A DNA stretch of 64,000 bases from Marisa cornuarietis. Taxonomy: Eukaryota; Mollusca; Gastropoda; Architaenioglossa; Ampullariidae. Location of the stretch: NCBI GenBank assembly GCA_004794655.1, contig SMMW01000521.1, positions 2,451,001-2,515,000 on the forward strand. The letters run 5' to 3'. The position numbers and the translations under genes were made by a program. Below, piece by piece: positions 12,301 through 24,100 of the stretch. The stretch's first letter is position 1. Each line of letters starts with the position of its first letter. The notes beneath the pieces were generated by a model. The model ran no database searches, was not told where the DNA came from, and was given only the letters and a program-made list of their open reading frames with translations.

Positions 12301-14738
12301 TGCTGGAAACATTTTTTAGCAATTTTTGTATCACGGGTTTCCAGGAGCATGTTCTTATGCCTCAATGTGCAAGAGCTGCTCAGGACACTTTATTGGCTTA
12401 TGTTTAGGACATGCAAAGAGTTAAAAGCAGCCTACCTTTGTTTTCAGTATCTTCACCGTGGTAGTTTTCTAACTGCTCATATGCATCAGCTTATATTCTC
12501 AGCTGTACTTGCGATACCACTTTATTTATAATTTACAAAAACACGAAACAACCGCCAAAGTACTTAACAGATGGACAGATGTGTGTGCGTAATATATATA
12601 TATATATTTATAATGTGTGGGACTACATGTTGTGTGCGAGGTGAGTAGCTAGAATTAATATAAGTATTATTATCGTTTTTATTACTTGTATAGCGAAACT
12701 TATTTAAATAATTCTACATTACATATTTTTCAGAGAAACCAGACTTACCTCAGCACAACTGTTCAAAGATGATCCTTGAAGGATCAAACATGACCTGCAC
12801 GTGCTTTACATCATATTTGGGAAGTCCACCTGCGCGAGTTGGATGGGAGGGATCGAGCAATAGGCATTTGGCTATAAAAGGTAGAAAGCAAAAAACTAAC
12901 GGTATCGTCGTTACATGTACTCTGACATGGGGTGTCATCAACTATACAATCCCATACGTCGTTAGCATTGCGTGTAAGTACTTCTTTACCATTTTAGCTG
13001 GTATTTTATTGTACTTATTTTGTTGCGTTATAATTAACTACTCCTGGATTTACTAACAGAGATAGATCTTTTATGTTATCATCATTTTCTTTGTAACGTT
13101 TTGTCTGCTCAGACATTTTCTCTTTTTTTTTTTGCACGATCACTAAGCTAGGCAGCTCATATTAAACTTACTTTTATTTTGCTGCTTTCTCTGCTGCTTC
13201 TACTAGCGTAAATCGTTTTCGTTTCTAATAGAATACAAGTAAATATATATATATATATATACAGATATATTGTTTAAAATACACAGACGGACCATCAGGA
13301 ACTTACATCAAAAGCAGCGAAGAGTCATCTGGCGATGAGACAAAAATTGTGTGAATTTGAACGGCATAGATGTCTACCCTTAAGCCGTGTTTCACTGGAA
13401 CATCTCGTGTGACAACGAGACTCACGGCATGAACACCAGCAGGTGCACACTTTCTTCGTTTTTTGTGTCCACAGATAATCCTTTTATGACGGTAATAATA
13501 GCCAGCGGCGTTCCAGCTTTAATTATTCTTATCGTCCTGGTGGCTCTTATGATTGTTTGCATCAAACGACGTATAGGTAAACAGGGATCCACATTTATGC
13601 TTAAACAACTTTTTAAAGTGTTTTAAATGATTCGTCTCTGACTACTGTATTGTCATGTCCTATATTATGTAGGTGAGAGAAAAGCTTAAGGGTTAGTGCA
13701 AGAGAGTCTAAACTTTAAGGCGCTTCATTGAACTTATCAATACCCATGCAGCTGTGAAGTGGGTACTAGAGGGTTAGAGAAGATATGGCAGTGAGGTAGA
13801 GCAAATGGGCACTGTTTCACAGCTGCAATAACTATATACACTTTATTAACTGTAAAAAAACAAATTTACAATTATCTTAATAGGCTAAGCCCCTTTCTAC
13901 ACAATGATTGAAAGCAAATTTATGCAAAGCAGTACGGTTTCCACTGTGGCTTCTGTGAATACAATTGACTATTTCAAAAGGTGCGAAAAGTATTTTTAAT
14001 TGGGAACAACTTTGTTTTATATCCTTATAGTTCTTTGATTGCTAAAGACGGTTTTTTTTTCAAATTGGTTGTAGTTTTCCTTATCATGCTACATTCCTTT
14101 AATCTATCTCTTATTTAAAAGGCGGGGAATCAAATGAATTAAGTTTCGTTTTCTTAAAAAAAAACAGTTTTTTTCTATGCTCCATTTGCACACCTCTTTT
14201 GTGTTTGTTTCGAATGATATTTTGTTGTCATGTTAATGTGGATTGTTTTCCGCAATACAAAGAACTGGTGCATAAATCTGGGGAAACAATCACTTTCTGT
14301 TCCCTGTTTTTACAGTATTTGTCTAGTATGATATGTAGAGAGAAAACTTTTCTAATTATCTTACAATGTCGTTTGTGTTTTGTATACGCTATTATACAGG
14401 AAGTCACTTTATATGTCTTTTATGCAAAATAAAAATGTAAGATACACGAGCGATCAGTAAACATTATTGCGATCAAAAGATCGTCTTAGTGCCAGAGATA
14501 AGGCATTATGTTCATCAGGTTCTAATACATTCATATACATGTAATCGCATTTTCTCTAATTTTTACTGTAGTCACCGAGTCAAAGACACATATCAACATT
14601 GTACACTTTGCTGCACCATCCAAAGATCTTGACACCATTGCAGGGACAGCAACTACTACTCACGGAGAAAACGAGGCTACAGTTATAATTTCGTCGACTA
14701 CTGTATTGTCTTCTAATACGCGCATAATAAACGAGTAA
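6255..14738 (+). CDS. Receptor A: multi-Ig membrane protein with a tyrosine-less tail
   Basis: Predicted exons: 6255-6318 signal peptide; 7041-7361 Ig1; 9230-9357 plus 9893-10058 split Ig2; 10391-10639 Ig3; 11445-11572 plus 12030-12213 split Ig6-type; 12734-12973 Ig7-type; 13475-13576 transmembrane; 14572-14738 tail with TAA. The sum is 1749 nt, 582 aa, if the broken Ig8 exon (13287-13460) is skipped, which phase 1 on both sides allows. The second ATG at 6258 matches the start of the paralogues. Pair 4-5 of gene D is absent. The tail module reads DLDTIAG where B and D have DLYTIAG, and NEATV where they have DEYVT, so both tail tyrosines are gone; no later tail exon or ITIM is found. It may be a decoy form or a young pseudogene. 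Intron 2 holds an antisense Ig-like frame (7582-7998). Confidence 0.6.
7041..7361 (+). CDS. Gene A Ig domain 1
   Basis: 107 codons, phase 1 to 1. Key residues are Cys in RNCSFG, Cys in SFTCG, Trp in VQWYSS, a repeat of ESTLDIKGVTRQ type, and Cys in IFLKC, as in genes B to D. Confidence 0.7.
7582..7998 (-). CDS. Antisense Ig-like frame inside gene A intron 2
   Basis: On the minus strand a CACTTTTCCAG acceptor precedes 7979, followed by an open frame to a TAA at 7582. It carries a B-strand-like LAKMRC and late in the frame SLTLDQDDAG followed by HNC, reminiscent of the D-x-A-G-x-Y-x-C Ig signature but with Leu where Tyr is usual. No signal peptide or donor was found. It could be an exon of another minus-strand Ig gene, a relic, or chance. 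Confidence 0.25.
   Translation of the reverse strand: MPTFTFPAHMSISLAGFSGDELTVLAKMRCKHLSYLHAFYFLTNIHSFMQLHIYIQPHVRGIALVHDNRIFLHAEFSHDEVFLQPSFNHMFIPADCKLFDPCNRSLTLDQDDAGRLARLLVKSTAASRHNCVVNDYFY
9230..10058 (+). CDS. Gene A split Ig-like domain 2 (two exons)
   Basis: Exon 9230-9357 reads KNCDVKISKWQLHGTC and YSCMWREN; exon 9893-10058 carries GVCNF and GIYTYRISIDPG. The intron between them is phase 0; outer phases are 1. Both lengths (128, 166 nt) match the equivalents in C and D. A (CA)n tract follows the first donor. Confidence 0.65.
10391..10639 (+). CDS. Gene A single-exon Ig domain 3
   Basis: 83 codons starting VPPGYPVHTC, with ICMCTSSNKGFPPAVFSW and FTCRLTWG: the first Cys, the Trp after the PPA turn and the second Cys of an Ig fold. 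Confidence 0.7.
11445..12213 (+). CDS. Gene A split Ig-like domain, Ig6 type (two exons)
   Basis: Exon 11445-11572 (VSIVPNSCNVQLSGW, CTIQR, CKWSLKNK) and exon 12030-12213 (ESCSFMREMPFSDGNYTYS). SGW and the KNK end match D Ig6 rather than D Ig4. Confidence 0.65.
12734..12973 (+). CDS. Gene A single-exon Ig domain, Ig7 type
   Basis: 80 codons beginning EKPDLPQHNC, with CTCFTSYLGSPPARVGW and VTCTLTWG. It aligns over its whole length with B 24025-24264 and D 54842-55081. Confidence 0.7.
13287..13460 (+). pseudogene. Gene A decayed membrane-proximal Ig8 exon
   Basis: It starts after ACACAG like the intact B exon (24580-24846), but two TGA codons follow KIV, a 1-nt deletion lies just after, and the last third of the exon with most of the next intron is missing. 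The remaining WNISCDNETH stretch is out of frame. Confidence 0.75.
13475..13576 (+). CDS. Gene A transmembrane exon
   Basis: 34 codons: NPFMT, then a hydrophobic run VIIASGVPALIILIVLVAL, then a basic stop-transfer CIKRRIG. It keeps a good acceptor (TTTTTTGTGTCCACAG) although the upstream exon has been deleted up to it. Confidence 0.75.
14572..14738 (+). CDS. Gene A cytoplasmic exon lacking tyrosines
   Basis: The frame gives VHFAAPSKDLDTIAGT then GENEATV and stops at TAA 14736-14738. The positions that are Tyr in genes B and D are Asp and Ala. The usual ACG|GTAAGT donor is also gone, so the frame runs into the stop. Confidence 0.6.
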
Positions 14739-17700
14739 AATACGAAAGTGACATACAGAATGAATCACAATAAGAGTAAAAGGCAAGCGATGATTTGCTT
14801 ACAAATTTGACAGATGTTTTTCATTAACGTCACTGTTTTTAAAATCTCTGTTTTAGATTGATGAGTTCCGTAAGGAAGGCAAACCAGTCATGATGTTTTT
14901 TCAATAATGTAATGATGAAGAGAGAAAAATTTAGGAATATGATGCTCACAAAACCAGTTTTTATGTACAAGTCAACTTTTAAATTTTCCGCAAAAATTTT
15001 CTTTTTCGTGTAGGTAGATTTTGGATTGATAGATTGGTGGACGAACCATTCATGGAGAAAAACTGTGCGTGCGCGCGCGCGCGTGTGTGTGTATGTGTGT
15101 GTGTGTGTGAGTGAGAGAGAGAGAGAGAGAGTGCAGTGGCGCCCACATGTGAGGGGAAAGAATAAAAAAGTAAAATAGCAAAGGTGTGTTTTTTACCAGT
15201 CCAATAGTTACTGTTGACTATATATATATATATATCATTATCATTTCGTCCTTTCTGACTACTTTTAATACTTTCTTATTTCTTTTTGAAGCTACTTCTT
15301 TTTTCAGTAGTTGTTTTATAAAAACGATTAATTGTAAGTGGTTTAAAGTAGTAAGAGTTTTCTTACTAGTTTTCTGATGATTATTTTACATATTTTATTT
15401 AATGATTAATTTCTAACTCAACTGTATTTTTTTGTGTGTATATATATAAGAGACTGTGTCAAATATTAGGTTCACATTTTTAGCTTCGGTAAGCTTTAAT
15501 GAGGCCAAGCTTATTCATAATTAAAAATTATCGGTATGCTGAGGCCCATTCATTGCTTACTGAATACAACCCCAGTTTCTCATGCTCTTGAAGTGCAGAT
15601 TCATTCACATTACTCTACTTTCTAGACCTCACACACAGTTGTATATTGTTCCGAATTGCTTCTTTAAGACAAGTGGCAGTGTATAGTGGCTGTTATTTTC
15701 GAGAATTTCTACTGTAACTAGACCAGCAGTGCAGTGTGACCTCACAGGGGTTTCTACTATTATCTCGGCTTTTAAATGTACAGATGAAAAAAGATGTATA
15801 GGATAAGGACGTTACATCAATAGAGAAATTTAAAGAAACAAGTAGATAGGCAGAGATATTACACAAAAACAGTAAAAGTGTGATTTTTTAATTTAGTGAT
15901 TGCTTATTCATGCAAGGGTTATTGTCCCTTAGAAGGATGGAACAAAAGACAATATTGATACAATATTACCTTTAAAAATATGTATTTAAGAATTAAGTTA
16001 ACTTTATATGAACACAACAAACAGTACTGTAAATTTATTTTTAAAACATTTTAAACAGTGCCTAAGACCCTGTATTCAGAATAAAAAGAAAACCTCATAC
16101 AATTATAAATGTGATCTTATTCCTGACATCTACACAAATCTTGTTGTTCTTTTATTTTGCCTAAAAAAATCTGGCATTTTGTACCCCCTGATTCATTCAC
16201 ACAAAGCAAAACCGAAGAGAAAATAAAATTGTTTTAATGTTAGATACCCCAACTTGTCTACTTTCATCTCTTTAATTCATTATACCTATCAGATACCTAT
16301 GTTAGATACCCCGATAGTTTAAAGGCAGCTTATCCTCATTTATTCTTATAAATTTCAACCAGTAACGAACACATCTAGTCACTAAATGTACTGTTGTTGG
16401 ATATATTTGTAATTGAACATAAACTATATCATTTGGGGTGTGTTAATCGAACCCCAAGAAAAGTTATAAGGCAAAAACTCGAACTTCTTCACAATACTGA
16501 GATGCCTTTTTTTTAAATCTCCATAGGTCTGCACCATATTGTAAAACAGTTGAACATCAAAAACTTTCAGAAACACATCTCGAATCGTATTATTATAATT
16601 TTGATGATGAAAAATTCAATTTTATAGGGTTTTGCCCTTTAAATGTTATTTGTATGCCTTACTTTCTAGTTCTCACTTTTCACTCACACACTAACTCTTT
16701 TACTTATTCCTTCAATCGCTCTCTCACTTATCCAGTTACTTTCTCACTGAGTCTATCACCTAAAAACACTGTGTAAACAACAACAAAACAAATTGAAATG
16801 CTCTTAGAAATCTGCAACGTACGTGTGTGTGTGTTTTTTGTGTGCGCGCGCGCGCGCGTGTCTCGCAGATTCATCAGTTATCTGTTAATTTTTGCAATGT
16901 TTAATTAAGGATAACTATATTTTTTAGCAAATTAGTATGTGTTCTTTGTCTTGTTACTAACAAAATTTACGTTTTATAAAGAACTAATTAGAGAAAATTA
17001 ATAATTGTTTAAAGGTCTAAAAAATTCAATTAATTAGTTTGTTATTTATATATATATATAAATATAACGTTTTCGTTAAATAAAACAGATAAAAATAAAT
17101 GTAGATAAAATTTCATCAATTTCTTAAAAATCCGCGAGTGCAGCATTATGGGATGTTTTACTAGCAGTACTATAATTTATTTGACTACTAAAACTCCTTA
17201 TATATTAAAGAAGGCGTGATGTGACTGCATGTGCATTTTCTAAGCAATAGGAACTGTATCAGTTTCTTTTACTCACTCTCTGACTCAACCTGTCATTAAT
17301 TTTTATCAAAAAAATCGAAATAGAGTGGAATGCTCTATGCAAACAGTTATATGAGGATAATGTATGTGCGTGGGTGCATACGTGGGCTTGTCTGTGTGTG
17401 TGTGTGTGTGTGTTTTGTGTGTGTGTGTTTTTGTTTGTGTGCTTTTACTGACTATAAAGGACAAGAACCCTAACCCCCTGAAAATTTGAAAAACCTACGT
17501 ATTAAATTTGCTTAATTAAAACTGTCGGTCAAAAGAACCAATTAAATTGTGTGTGTGTGTGTGTGTGTGTTGTGTTGTGTATTCGCATATTCTCAGTGAC
17601 TTGAAGACTTTAGTATTGTGCTTCGCGGTGTGTTTGGTGTGTGTGCATGTGCGTGTAGATGTGTATGTGTGTGTCTGTGTGGCTGTGTGTGTTTTGGTGT

Positions 17701-18106
17701 ATGTGTGTGCGTCTGTGTATGTGTGTGACTGTGTGTGTATGTGAGTCTGTGTGTGACTGCATGTGTGTGGTTGTTCATATATGCTTATTTATCTACAGAA
17801 TGAGAGGTAGAAAGAATGAAAGAGATAAAGTAGAAAAGTTGAAGAACAGAAAAAAGATACCGAGAGGACAATGACATTTTGAAAGTATAAAATTACAGAG
17901 CTAAGGCCAGGTTGATACCAGTTGATACCAGGCAGATAATTGAACCCACACAACTTAGAAAAGGAAGTTTATACGATGTGCGTCATTTAATCTTTTCTGA
18001 TTTAATTTCAAGGCCTGTTAGTTGTACTCTTTGTGTTCACATAACTGCGGCGAGTAAACTTCTTGTGATCTGTTGTTTTAAATGTCTGGAACCTTTGGGA
18101 AGAGTA
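14739..18106. other. Intergenic region A-B with duplicated 3' flanks
   Basis: About 14880-15300 resembles the region after gene D (60360-60900), including a shared GTG/GAGA microsatellite, ATATAT run and flanking text; about 15600-15870 resembles the 3' flank of gene B (29040-29240). The rest is AT-rich with TG-rich microsatellites (16820-16860, 17390-17435, 17547-17770). No tail exon was found here. Confidence 0.5.
17390..17770. repeat. TG-rich microsatellite tract
   Basis: Imperfect (TG)n at 17391-17437 and 17549-17575, then a variant TGTGTG/CTGTGTG tract to about 17770. Short frames here are repeat artefacts. Confidence 0.9.
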
Positions 18107-18167
18107 ATGGAAGAAAAGCTTTTGCTGTTCTTCGGTGTTTTTCTTTTAGTGACAAAAGAACAGTCAG
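18107..18167 (+). CDS. Gene B signal-peptide exon with GC donor
   Basis: MEEKLLLFFGVFLLVTKEQS; the ATG at 18107 is chosen by alignment with the starts of C and D. The donor is AG|GCAAGT. Confidence 0.7.
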
Positions 18168-21100
18168 GCAAGTGTACTTTTTATACAAAATAGTTTTTGT
18201 TTATTGAGTCATACACTTGTGCAATTTTGTACGATACTATTAAATTTTGTTGATTTATCACTCTCTCAATAAGAAAAACAGATTCGTTCCTATTATTTAT
18301 TCCTGAATTATTTTCCTCTATATTTTTCCTTATTATTAAACGAACTTGTTTATCAAGAACTCCCATATTGCTTGCTATTGATCATGACTCTTCTTCAGTC
18401 GTCCACTAAAATAGTTCTGTTCACGAGTAACTGAAGCCACGTTGATCTCATTCAGTTTCAACAGGTTGTGTTTGGGGTTGATGGTAGGAACGTAGATTAT
18501 TTCTTCCATTGAGTGATTTACTAAAATAACGAAACTGGATCACAAGTGCGTTAGTATACATTTTATGGCTCCACACAAGATTAATCTCCTCCGCTCCATA
18601 TGTACAATTTGTGTTATAGATGATCTCGAACATTTCGTTAACTTTCTGAAATTGTTTATTCTATTAACGTGTCAATATATTTTGTACACGAAATACCATT
18701 GTTTTTTTGCAGCTCTGTATATCAATGATTGTTCATCTGGAGTTAGAGATGTAACAGAAGACACCTACGTCAGCTTTACCTGCGGAGTGTACAGTTCTTT
18801 TCTAGACTGGAGTTTTTCTCGTGATCATCAGCTTGTAAACAGCATAGGGAGCTGCAGCAACTTGAGCTGCTCTCCGCAAAGTGCCTCCCTATTCACCTTC
18901 AAAGTGAAAACCCTTTTATATCAGGGATATGAGAGCACACTGTACATCAAGAATGTTTCACGGCAGTACAACGTTTTTCTTCATTGCAGCGAGGGGAGCG
19001 CAATAGCCACGTGTAGGCTACGGGTTATAGGTGGGTTATATCCAATAGCTGCTAGATCCATGGACGTCTCATTTATATAAGTTATATAGACAAGCCCCTT
19101 TGCCTATAAAAAGTCAACATGATTTTGATGGAATAATGAGTTTTTATATTCTAGTTTTAAATAAACTGTTTTAGTCTGTCTTTTGTCAGCTTCTTACATA
19201 TCAGGAAATCTTATTTACAGCAATTTATGGGACACACCGAATAGACTAGAAAATTGATTTTAAATGATAAATACTTTCTGTTCATCCTCCACGTCGGAAA
19301 TGCCAGTGATTCAGCATTTCGACCGGTAGACTTTTTAAGGGAACATTTTATTTAAACATTTCGATGGAAAGTAACTCCCCTATCGTAAAAACTGTCTGTA
19401 TCACATTCTCCTAAATGCATTTCTTTCATTTCTTTTTGATTACATACAGTTATTACTAAAGTGATAAGTTAGACCTCTTTCACACATAATGCGCACATCG
19501 ATAATAAATACTGTCTTTAGGAGTTTATCTCGTTGATTACGGATTCTCTGTCAGCTATTTAATGATAAGATTCTTATAATGTAGATTTCATTATATGTTT
19601 TTTTGTTTCTTAGAAAGCGCAAGATAGAAATTTTGGGATTAATACTACAGCTAGTGCAAACATATCTTTGTATAATTGATGTTTTTTCTCCTACATTTCC
19701 TTTACCTTTAAGTTATAACTGAAGTTTTATGAATGTAATGTTTCAAGAAAAAGTACGATGTTCAGTTTTCTGCTCGAAATTTTGTATTCAGTGCCTGTTA
19801 GCATCGTTCCTACATCCTGCAGTGTAGACTTGTCAAGATGGAAGGTGCAGGGAGTCTGTACCATTCAGTGGCAGGAACCAAGCGATACCCCCAAGTGCAG
19901 GTGGCGCTTTAGCTATCAGGTGCACCCATCGTTACCTCCATTTAATCAACTTTCTTATCATTTAACAACACATGTGTTTAACACACACGTTAATCATCTA
20001 TCTTGTTTGGACCTTAATGTCCATATTGTTTAAAAGATGAAAATAATTTATTAAAGATATATGAATAGTACAGTTTTGATTAAAGAACTTTTTTCCTGAG
20101 GAGATAAGCTAGTTATTTGTACAACTTTCAGAACTTTTTAAAAATGTTATTCCTTTTTTCAGACTGCAGCATGGTGGTCTTCTTACGTTGGGACTAACTC
20201 AGTTGACTTAGGGGAGTTCCACGGCTCTTTAACTTCTGTCACTGTTGATTCCGTTCGCTACAAAAGAAGACAATGCTCTTTCGACCAGATAATGCCTTAT
20301 TCGAAGAACGATTACAGCTACACCATAAGCGTGTCATCGCATCCTGACGATCAGTTTTCGAAATCTATTCGTATAGGTAAAGCAGTATACTTAAAATTTG
20401 AAATAAAACTTTACAATGCAATTTCAAATTACTTATGGGTAAGATGCAAAAGAATTGATAAGAAACATGAAAAATAGCAAGCGAAACTTTATCTGTAGTT
20501 GTAATGCATTGCAGTGCTTCCAGAGCAAGCTCGGTACACGTGTCCTGGCATTGTTCTTGAGGGATCTAGTATTACATGTAAGTGCAGCTCTTTGTATGAA
20601 GGAAATCCACCAGCAGTGTTTGTCTGGGAAAAAGTGAACAGCGATACTCTACAACTTCAAAATCTACAGCGACAGGATAGCGGCAACAATTATACATGTC
20701 GACTAACATGGGGTCCGAACGAGCTCATTAGCCATAAAATTGTTTATACCTTAAATGTAAAAGGTAAGAATATTAAAAAAATTATTATAGCTAATAGTTT
20801 TCGTTTCTAAATTTGTTTTTGGTGTATTAAGTTTTCCCTCGTAAAAATGTCGCCAAAATAACAGTAGTTTAATATTGGATTGCGGACAACTTTTCACATT
20901 ATAAACCGCCTTCTCTGACTTCGTTGCCTAATGTGACCTAACAGGTTTGAGACAAGGTAACATGTCTGAGAAATTTAAATGAGTGCCTGATCGGAAGCAT
21001 GCGAAATTTTAACCTCTGGGTTAGAGATTTTGTTTTAAAGCGGATGTTGTACAATCAATCATTGGATAAAACTATATATATGAATATGTATTGTTACGGT

Positions 21101-24100
21101 ACAAAGTCTTACAAGATTTTTTTCTGAGAAAAGAATATATAATATCACAGTAAGCTCTCAATTACATCTACCTTCCTACAGATGAAACTAATGGTTTTTT
21201 AGAATTTTGCGTGTCGACAGTGACTTTAGATAAATAAAAATAGATGTGTAAATAGTTTATCCTAATTAGGTGTCACTGATGTGATTTGACACTTTTCCAG
21301 GGCTTTGAGAATAAACTTTGTCAAAACTTTATAGGATCCTCTTAATCTCCAAGTTTATGAATTGAATAATTATGTGTTTATTTTGAAAGGGTTTAACGAT
21401 TTTTTCCGCACGCACGCACGCACGCACACACACACATTTTCTTTATCACACATTCTCTTTTTGTCAAATGCAAATGAGTATTTAATTATCTGTATTTTTA
21501 GATATGTCGAGAAGTACTGGTTGGTGGTGATTATCTCAAAAAGTTTGATAATTATCATCTAGATATTTGATGCTTGTTTGCTTATTTTACGTGAGGTCAT
21601 AGCCTTCTACTACTACTCTCACTACTAAAATTCTAAGAAAAGTGTGGGCATGCTTAAGGTTGTAAGGCCCGTTATTGTTATTCTTATTTCTAAAAACACA
21701 TTGTTTGTGCCAGTTCCTGTCAGCATCGTTCCTAATAGCTGCAGTGTCGAGCTGTCAGGATGGAATGTGTATGGAGTGTGTCTAATCAAATGGCTGCGGA
21801 CGACAAAGTCCTTCACATGCGAATGGAGAACGAACGACAAGGTGCATTCCTTGGACATTTCGCTTATTAATTGTGTCTTCAATTAAATCGCTTAGTACCT
21901 TACAAAATACATGCAAACTATACACGCGTGTCTCTTGAGTAAGATCCAACCAAAGTGTTAATTTAAGTTTCGAAAAAACAAAATATAGCTCTTTAAAACT
22001 AAAACATGTTGGATTTACCTGCGTATTTAAATTCAAAATGTGCATGTTAAGTTAGAATACTTGGTTTCGAAGTGGCAGAAGGAAACAATTTATTTTCAGA
22101 AGCATTCATTAGCAGCTTTAATAAATTCAACAACTTTAAAACACTAATACCATAAAGTATATTCTATTTTCTACTAAGTGTAAAGATCTTTTTCGTTTAC
22201 AGAACTTAGCATGAATGAACCTTTTTTTCTTTAAGTGTACTATAAAAACAATGTATCATAATATCTTATTTTTACAATGTACAGTAGAAAATCATCATTT
22301 AGTTAATCACATTTTATTTAAACAGTGAATTTGTTTGGAATTGCACGTGTGTGCAGAAAAAGACAGAGAGATTACAGGGAGCCCAAAGATTTGTCAGCGG
22401 CAAACCAGTGGATAATTATGATTATGTTAACTGTTCTTTTGTGCATCAAATGCCTGTGGATAATGCGAATTACACCTACAGCATCAGTGTATCTTCACAC
22501 CCCGCAGATCAGTTCTCAAAGACTCTTCATTTCGGTAAGATAACATAGTTATATTTCAGATGCCTCCGTCTAAAAAGCCAACATAAAATCTGACAAAATA
22601 AACAAAGACCTTACCTCTAAAGTCCTTGTCCCAATTCCATTTCTCTCGAAGTATTATGCTTTCCTGCAACAGGTCTCAGTTCACGCAAAGGTTAATGATT
22701 TCCACTGGCAGTTACTTTCGGACGAGATACAAAAGTCTTTCATTATTGCTCAATTCACTAGACACACCAATAAAAGAGGAAGAAAATAACAACAGCCACA
22801 AAAACAACAATTTAGCAAGTAAATTATAAATCATTCAGCTTTAAATTAATTATAAAACATGTTCAATATACCCAAATTATTTATTTCACATTTAGCTCAA
22901 ATATACAGGCTCGGAAATATTCACAAACAAAACGCTGGGACGCCGCAACAGGTTTTCATCTTTAAAGTTTGCACTCTTTTCAAAAGTGTTTGAACAAAGA
23001 CTTTATAACTTAAGCCTGTTCAGAATTTCTCAGCATAGAACCAAGAAAAACTCAGTTTTTTTCTGTCCAGGTAAAAAACACAAACGAATTTTATCAGCCA
23101 ATGTCTTCCTTTTTTATACCTGCGGAGGCCCTTAGTGACGCCGACTTTTAGGAAAAAGCATCCATCAAGAGATACTTACATCCACGCAAACATCTGTGCA
23201 CTTGCCATCTAATTACTAGTTTCTGTTTTTCATTGTCACTAAAACAATTAAAACAGCAGGTTTGTGACTGATTTTATGCAGCCTTACCAGTCATCCCACC
23301 GTAAGTCGTACACTACAGAGAATCCTTTTTCTCCTTAGCTATGGTTTTCTTTATGATGTCTGTAATGGGACCCATAGTGTTCACATCTTATCTACAGCCT
23401 TTAAATTTTTTTTTTTTTTTTTGGTCTTGTGGTCATCGTCATCATATTTATGGAGATAACTCTCAGCTCAAACTCTCCCGAATTAACAGCTGCAATGTCA
23501 GTGGCATAATTATGTGCGGGAACATGTGGGTTTAAAATTTTGACTCGCGTATTGTTCTAGGTAAACCTCATTTTACTTTCTTTACTGAGTTGATCTAAAC
23601 AATTTACTTAATGTTTGTTAGGACACGAAAAGAGTGAAAAATAACCTACCTTTGTTTAGAGTGTCTGCAATGCGGCAGTTTTTTTCAAACTACTCATATT
23701 TACCAGTATAAATCACCATCTGTACTTAAATCTCACGATACCGAAGTGTCAATATGTTCTCTGTCTGCCTTTAGCAAACAACTTTGGAACCAACATTAGT
23801 ATGTGCAGCTACGGCATACGCATAACACTTCAAAGCACAGAATTTTTCCCCAAAATACTTTTTCTACACTGTGTGTTCCTGGATATGTGCGTGAGTAAGA
23901 TTTGAGTAGCGTGTAGCTAGACCCAATATAAGTATAATATTCATTATCATGATACCAAGGCTCTTCGCAACTTTTGTCTATACTGAACAGTACTTTAAAT
24001 AATGTGAATTAATATTGTACACAGAGAAACCAGACGCACCTAAGCACAACTGTTCAAATGTGACCCTTGAAGGCTCCAGTATAAACTGCACATGCTTTTC

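Noticed and set aside
17547..17874. Cys/Val-rich and His/Thr-rich frames on both strands
   Set aside because: Translation of TG/CA microsatellites.
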